From Bacillota bacterium (lineage in GTDB: Bacteria > Bacillota > Clostridia > Acetivibrionales > DSM-2933): a DNA stretch of 7,954 nucleotides. A program made the translations under genes and the position numbers. The DNA lies in the NCBI GenBank assembly GCA_030705945.1, contig JAUZPS010000204.1, positions 1 through 7,954 on the forward strand, given 5' to 3'. The notes beneath the pieces were generated by a model that was given only the letters and a program-made list of their open reading frames with translations, did not search any database and had not been told where the DNA came from. Shown here piece after piece: positions 5,677-7,954 of this stretch. Every line of letters starts with the position of its first letter. Within the stretch, counting starts at the first letter, position 1.

Positions 5677-6834
5677 TTATTTTTTGCTTGATAATTCCTT
5701 TATTAGTTCGAGAGCAATAACATTTCTTTGAATCTGATTTGTGCCTTCATAAATCTGAGTTATTTTTGCGTCTCTCATCATTTTTTCTACAGGATATTCC
5801 TTCATATAACCGTAACCGCCAAGAATTTGAACCGCGTCAGTTGTTACTTTCATAGCGGTGTCGGAGGCCATAACCTTCGCCATTGCCGATTCTCTTGATA
5901 TGTTTTTGGCGCCGCTGTCAATATGTCTGCAGGTCTGATACACGAGGCATCTTGAAGCTTCAATCTGGATAGCCATATCAGCGAGCATATGCTGAATAGC
6001 TTGGAAGGATGAAATGGTTTGTCCAAACTGGACTCTTTCTCTAGAGTATTTTAATGCCGCGTCAAAAGCTCCCTGAGCGATGCCAAGCGCTTGAGCTGCT
6101 ACGCCAGGTCTTGTTCTGTCAAGAGTTTTCATAGCTACGATAAAACCCATGCCTTCTTTTGCAAGTAGGTTTTTCTTAGGGATTCTGCAGTTGTCAAAAA
6201 CAAGTTCCCTCGTGCAGGATGCTCTGATGCCCATCTTGTTTTCTTTTTTTCCAAATGTAAAGCCTGGGGTATCCTTTTCAACAATAAAAGCGCTGAAGCC
6301 TCTTGCTCCTTTAGACCTGTTTGTACAAGCTATTACAGTATAAATTTCAGCTTCGCCGCCGTTTGTTATCCATTGTTTGGTGCCGTTTAATACATATTCG
6401 TCGCCATCTAACTGCGCGGTTGTCTGAACTCCCGCGGCGTCACTGCCAGCATTTGCTTCAGTAAGCCCAAAAGCGGCCAGTTTTTTACCTGAAGCTATAT
6501 CGGGTAAATATTTTGCCTTTTGTTCTTCATTTCCAAATAGTATAATAGGGAAAGTTCCAAGACCTGTTCCCGCAAAAGCTAGAGAAATACCGCCACAGGC
6601 TCTGCTGAGTTCTTCAACAACAAGGGACATTTCTAAAATCCCGCCGCCAAGTCCACCATATTTTTCTTCGATATAAACACCGCAAAGGTCAGAATCGGCA
6701 ATAATCTTCATGATATCATGAGGAAATTTTCCTTCTTCATCATATTGCAATGCTACGGGCGCGATCTTCTCATCCGCGATCTTTGCAGCTAGTTCCTTAA
6801 TCATAAGCTGTTCTTCTGTCAAAAAATACTCCAT
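5677..6834 (-). CDS. acd: Acyl-CoA dehydrogenase (butyryl-CoA / enoyl-CoA reductase type)
   Basis: A 385-residue cytoplasmic FAD enzyme of normal family length. Acting in the reducing direction with its ETF, it should convert a short-chain or aryl enoyl-CoA to the acyl-CoA. The N-terminal helical domain starts at FLTEEQLMIKELA. The middle domain has FGLTEANAGSDAAGVQTTA and NGTKQWITNGGEA, the two acyl-CoA dehydrogenase signatures near FAD. The C-terminal helical domain has RVQFGQTISSFQAIQHMLAD, QILGGYGYMKEYPVEKMMRD and IYEGTNQIQR, with catalytic base Glu363 at the position used by short-chain dehydrogenases. ATG 6834 has AAAGGAGA (6850-6843) 8 nt upstream. It is the first gene of acd-etfB-etfA. 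The order matches carCDE and also the bcd-etfB-etfA core of butyrate operons, but crt, hbd and thl are not adjacent, so the substrate is open. Confidence 0.92.
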   Translation of the reverse strand: MEYFLTEEQLMIKELAAKIADEKIAPVALQYDEEGKFPHDIMKIIADSDLCGVYIEEKYGGLGGGILEMSLVVEELSRACGGISLAFAGTGLGTFPIILFGNEEQKAKYLPDIASGKKLAAFGLTEANAGSDAAGVQTTAQLDGDEYVLNGTKQWITNGGEAEIYTVIACTNRSKGARGFSAFIVEKDTPGFTFGKKENKMGIRASCTRELVFDNCRIPKKNLLAKEGMGFIVAMKTLDRTRPGVAAQALGIAQGAFDAALKYSRERVQFGQTISSFQAIQHMLADMAIQIEASRCLVYQTCRHIDSGAKNISRESAMAKVMASDTAMKVTTDAVQILGGYGYMKEYPVEKMMRDAKITQIYEGTNQIQRNVIALELIKELSSKK

Positions 6835-6868
6835 TTCTATACTCTCCTTTAATTTGAAAATAATTTAT

Positions 6869-6899
6869 TTTAAACTGCAATGCGCTAAATAAAAGTCAA
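6869..6899 (-). promoter_or_regulatory. Tentative promoter for the acd-etfBA operon
   Basis: On the minus strand TTGACT (6899-6894, 5 of 6 to the -35 consensus) begins on the last base of palindromic copy 2. TTTAAA (6874-6869, 4 of 6) follows after a long 19-bp spacer. Another candidate is TATAAT at 7028-7023 next to a 10-bp A-run, but it has no good -35. Confidence 0.2.
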
Positions 6900-6986
6900 T
6901 TAATCTTTTATGTTTATAGATCAAAAATAACGTTAAAACCGTTCGTTATTTTTGATCTACTAAATGTAAGATTAATAATGATTATT
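6886..6986 (-). repeat. Palindromic element, copy 2 (upstream of the acyl-CoA dehydrogenase gene)
   Basis: The 78-bp core at 6899-6976, read on the minus strand, starts ATTAATCTTACATTT and ends AAAAGATTAAT, as copy 1 does. Its inner stem is perfect over 16 bp: TAGATCAAAAATAACG (6917-6932) / CGTTATTTTTGATCTA (6944-6959), loop 6933-6943. Flank similarity extends outward (TGACTTTTATTTA here, TGCTTTTTATATA in copy 1). The core ends 64 bp before the start codon. The inner stem is better conserved as a palindrome here than in copy 1, whereas the outer arms are better in copy 1. Confidence 0.8.
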
Positions 6987-7089
6987 AACACTTATTAATA
7001 TGTATACCATAATTGAGTATATTATAATTTTTTTTTTAATGCAACAAAAAAGCCAGGGTGTTTTGATTTTTGATTTTGTGTTCGACATA
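6987..7089. other. AT-rich divergent intergenic DNA
   Basis: No gene is visible. It contains a 10-base T-run (7028-7037), the heptad TTTTGAT repeated around 7061-7075, and a minus-strand TATAAT (7028-7023). Nothing else can be supported. Confidence 0.4.
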
Positions 7090-7118
7090 TTTAAAAAGGT
7101 TAAAATTTGTGATATTAT
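7090..7118 (+). promoter_or_regulatory. Probable sigma-A promoter of the mannanase gene
   Basis: TTTAAA (7090-7095, 4 of 6) and TATTAT (7113-7118) are separated by exactly 17 bp, and TG at 7110-7111 makes an extended -10. Transcription would begin near 7125, leaving a leader of about 124 nt. Confidence 0.45.
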
Positions 7119-7146
7119 GTAATTAGTATCTATCTATAGGAGGGCA

Positions 7147-7155
7147 ATGCTGTAG
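7147..7155 (+). other. Two-codon leader ORF with its own ribosome binding site
   Basis: AGGAGGG (7138-7144) stands two bases before ATG CTG TAG (7147-7155), with TAA next. The strong Shine-Dalgarno without a real gene lies inside the predicted mannanase leader. It might be a ribosome-binding decoy or mRNA stabiliser, or chance. Confidence 0.25.
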
Positions 7156-7248
7156 TAATTTTCAAAGTTTTAAAATACAAGTTGAAAGTTGAACAAGTAT
7201 AAAACTAAATTTATATAAATTTATATGTATCTAAGGGGAGGAAATTTT

Positions 7249-7954
7249 ATGAAGAAACGCATTTTAAGCTTTGCATTAATTGCAGCGTTAATGATGACGC
7301 TGCTGACTTATATTTCGCCTACAAATGCAAAAGCGGCAGTACCGGGGATAGTGTACACACAGGGAACGCAGTTTGTCCTGGATGGCTATCCTTTTTATTA
7401 TGCAGGTTGTAATTCTTACGATCTGTTTACCAAATCCAACGCTGAAATTGACAAAAGAATGAGCAACATGCAGGAAATCGGCGTAAAAGTATTAAGGACA
7501 TGGGGCTTCTCCCATGAAACATGGCATGGTTTTGAACCTCAAAAAGGCGTTTATTCAGAAGAAGAGTTCAGGACTTTTGACTACATAATGAAATCAGCAA
7601 GAGACCATGGTATGAAAGTAATAATAACGTTGGAAAACTACTGGGAAGCTTATGGTGGAATTGACGCAAGATTAAAGTGGGAAGGTCTGGCAGGCGGAAC
7701 CCATGAAACGAGAGCCAAGTTTTTTACTGATCCTGGATGTAAAAGCAGTTATAAGAATTATGTACAGCACTTTGTAGAGAGGACAAACTATTATACAGGC
7801 ATTCCCTATAAGGAAGACCCTACCGTATTTGCGTGGGAGCTTATGAATGAGCCCAGATACCAGGATGCGGGAGAGAATTCCACTGGGATCACATTAAGAA
7901 AGTGGACCGATGAAATGGGAGCGTTTATAAAGGATATGGATCCAAACCATATGC
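7249..7954 (+). CDS. Secreted GH5 endo-beta-1,4-mannanase, N-terminal part (3' end outside the window)
   Basis: 235 complete codons are visible and the frame is open to the window end. ATG 7249 follows GGGGAGG (7235-7241) by 7 nt. Residues 1-30 are a Sec signal peptide: MKKR, a hydrophobic core to about 23, and an ANAKA-like cleavage region near residues 27-30. The mature part begins a (beta/alpha)8 fold: FVLDGYPFYYAGCNSYDL, VLRTWGFSHETW, VIITLENYWEAYGG, then FFTDPGCKSSYKNYVQHF and DPTVFAWELMNEPR, where Glu201 is the expected acid/base. These blocks match plant-type mannanases of subfamily GH5_7. The enzyme should hydrolyse beta-mannan or glucomannan outside the cell. The nucleophile Glu and any CBM, dockerin or SLH domain lie beyond the window, so cellulosomal or free status is open. 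Confidence 0.87.
   Translation, partial: MKKRILSFALIAALMMTLLTYISPTNAKAAVPGIVYTQGTQFVLDGYPFYYAGCNSYDLFTKSNAEIDKRMSNMQEIGVKVLRTWGFSHETWHGFEPQKGVYSEEEFRTFDYIMKSARDHGMKVIITLENYWEAYGGIDARLKWEGLAGGTHETRAKFFTDPGCKSSYKNYVQHFVERTNYYTGIPYKEDPTVFAWELMNEPRYQDAGENSTGITLRKWTDEMGAFIKDMDPNHM

Noticed and set aside
1..7954. CRISPR array, tRNA, rRNA or a recognised riboswitch
   Set aside because: No regularly spaced identical repeats, cloverleaf or known aptamer core was seen. The repeats present are single pairs of palindromic or imperfect direct repeats.

Overview
The window is AT-rich DNA using the standard code with strong Shine-Dalgarno sites, and it carries an electron-bifurcation-type flavoprotein operon, a LuxR-type two-component pair and a secreted plant-wall glycoside hydrolase. 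Together these point to an anaerobic, plant-polysaccharide-degrading member of the Clostridia. A cellulolytic clostridium is my inference; the species is not determinable from the window.

Layout. 1-105 is the 3' end of a histidine kinase gene (+). 106-359 is non-coding and built from two back-to-back palindromes (119-200 and 203-307). 360-2102 (+) is a complete membrane histidine kinase (seven-TM sensor, PAS, HisKA_3, HATPase) whose C-terminus closely resembles the truncated kinase before it. After a 359-bp gap comes 2462-3091 (+), a NarL/LuxR response regulator. Each of these two genes is followed directly by one copy of a ~125-bp imperfect direct repeat. A hairpin terminator at 3434-3469 separates this half from three genes on the minus strand, transcribed right to left: acyl-CoA dehydrogenase (6834-5677), etfB (5503-4709) and an etfA with an N-terminal two-[4Fe-4S] ferredoxin domain (4692-3499). 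A 414-bp divergent region follows, and at 7249 (+) starts a secreted GH5 endo-beta-mannanase cut off by the window end.

How the genes work together. The dehydrogenase and the two ETF subunits should form one flavoprotein complex that reduces an enoyl-CoA with NADH. The ferredoxin-extended EtfA gives it the subunit make-up of the bifurcating caffeyl-CoA reductase CarCDE rather than of the classical Bcd-EtfAB. The kinase and regulator probably form a signalling pair; its signal and targets are not visible. The mannanase is a separate transcription unit.

The most notable non-coding signal is a ~77-bp palindromic element present twice. It lies 65 bp upstream of the kinase start and 64 bp upstream of the acyl-CoA dehydrogenase start, in the same orientation relative to each gene. 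It may be a shared cis-regulatory element or a miniature mobile element that landed in two promoters.
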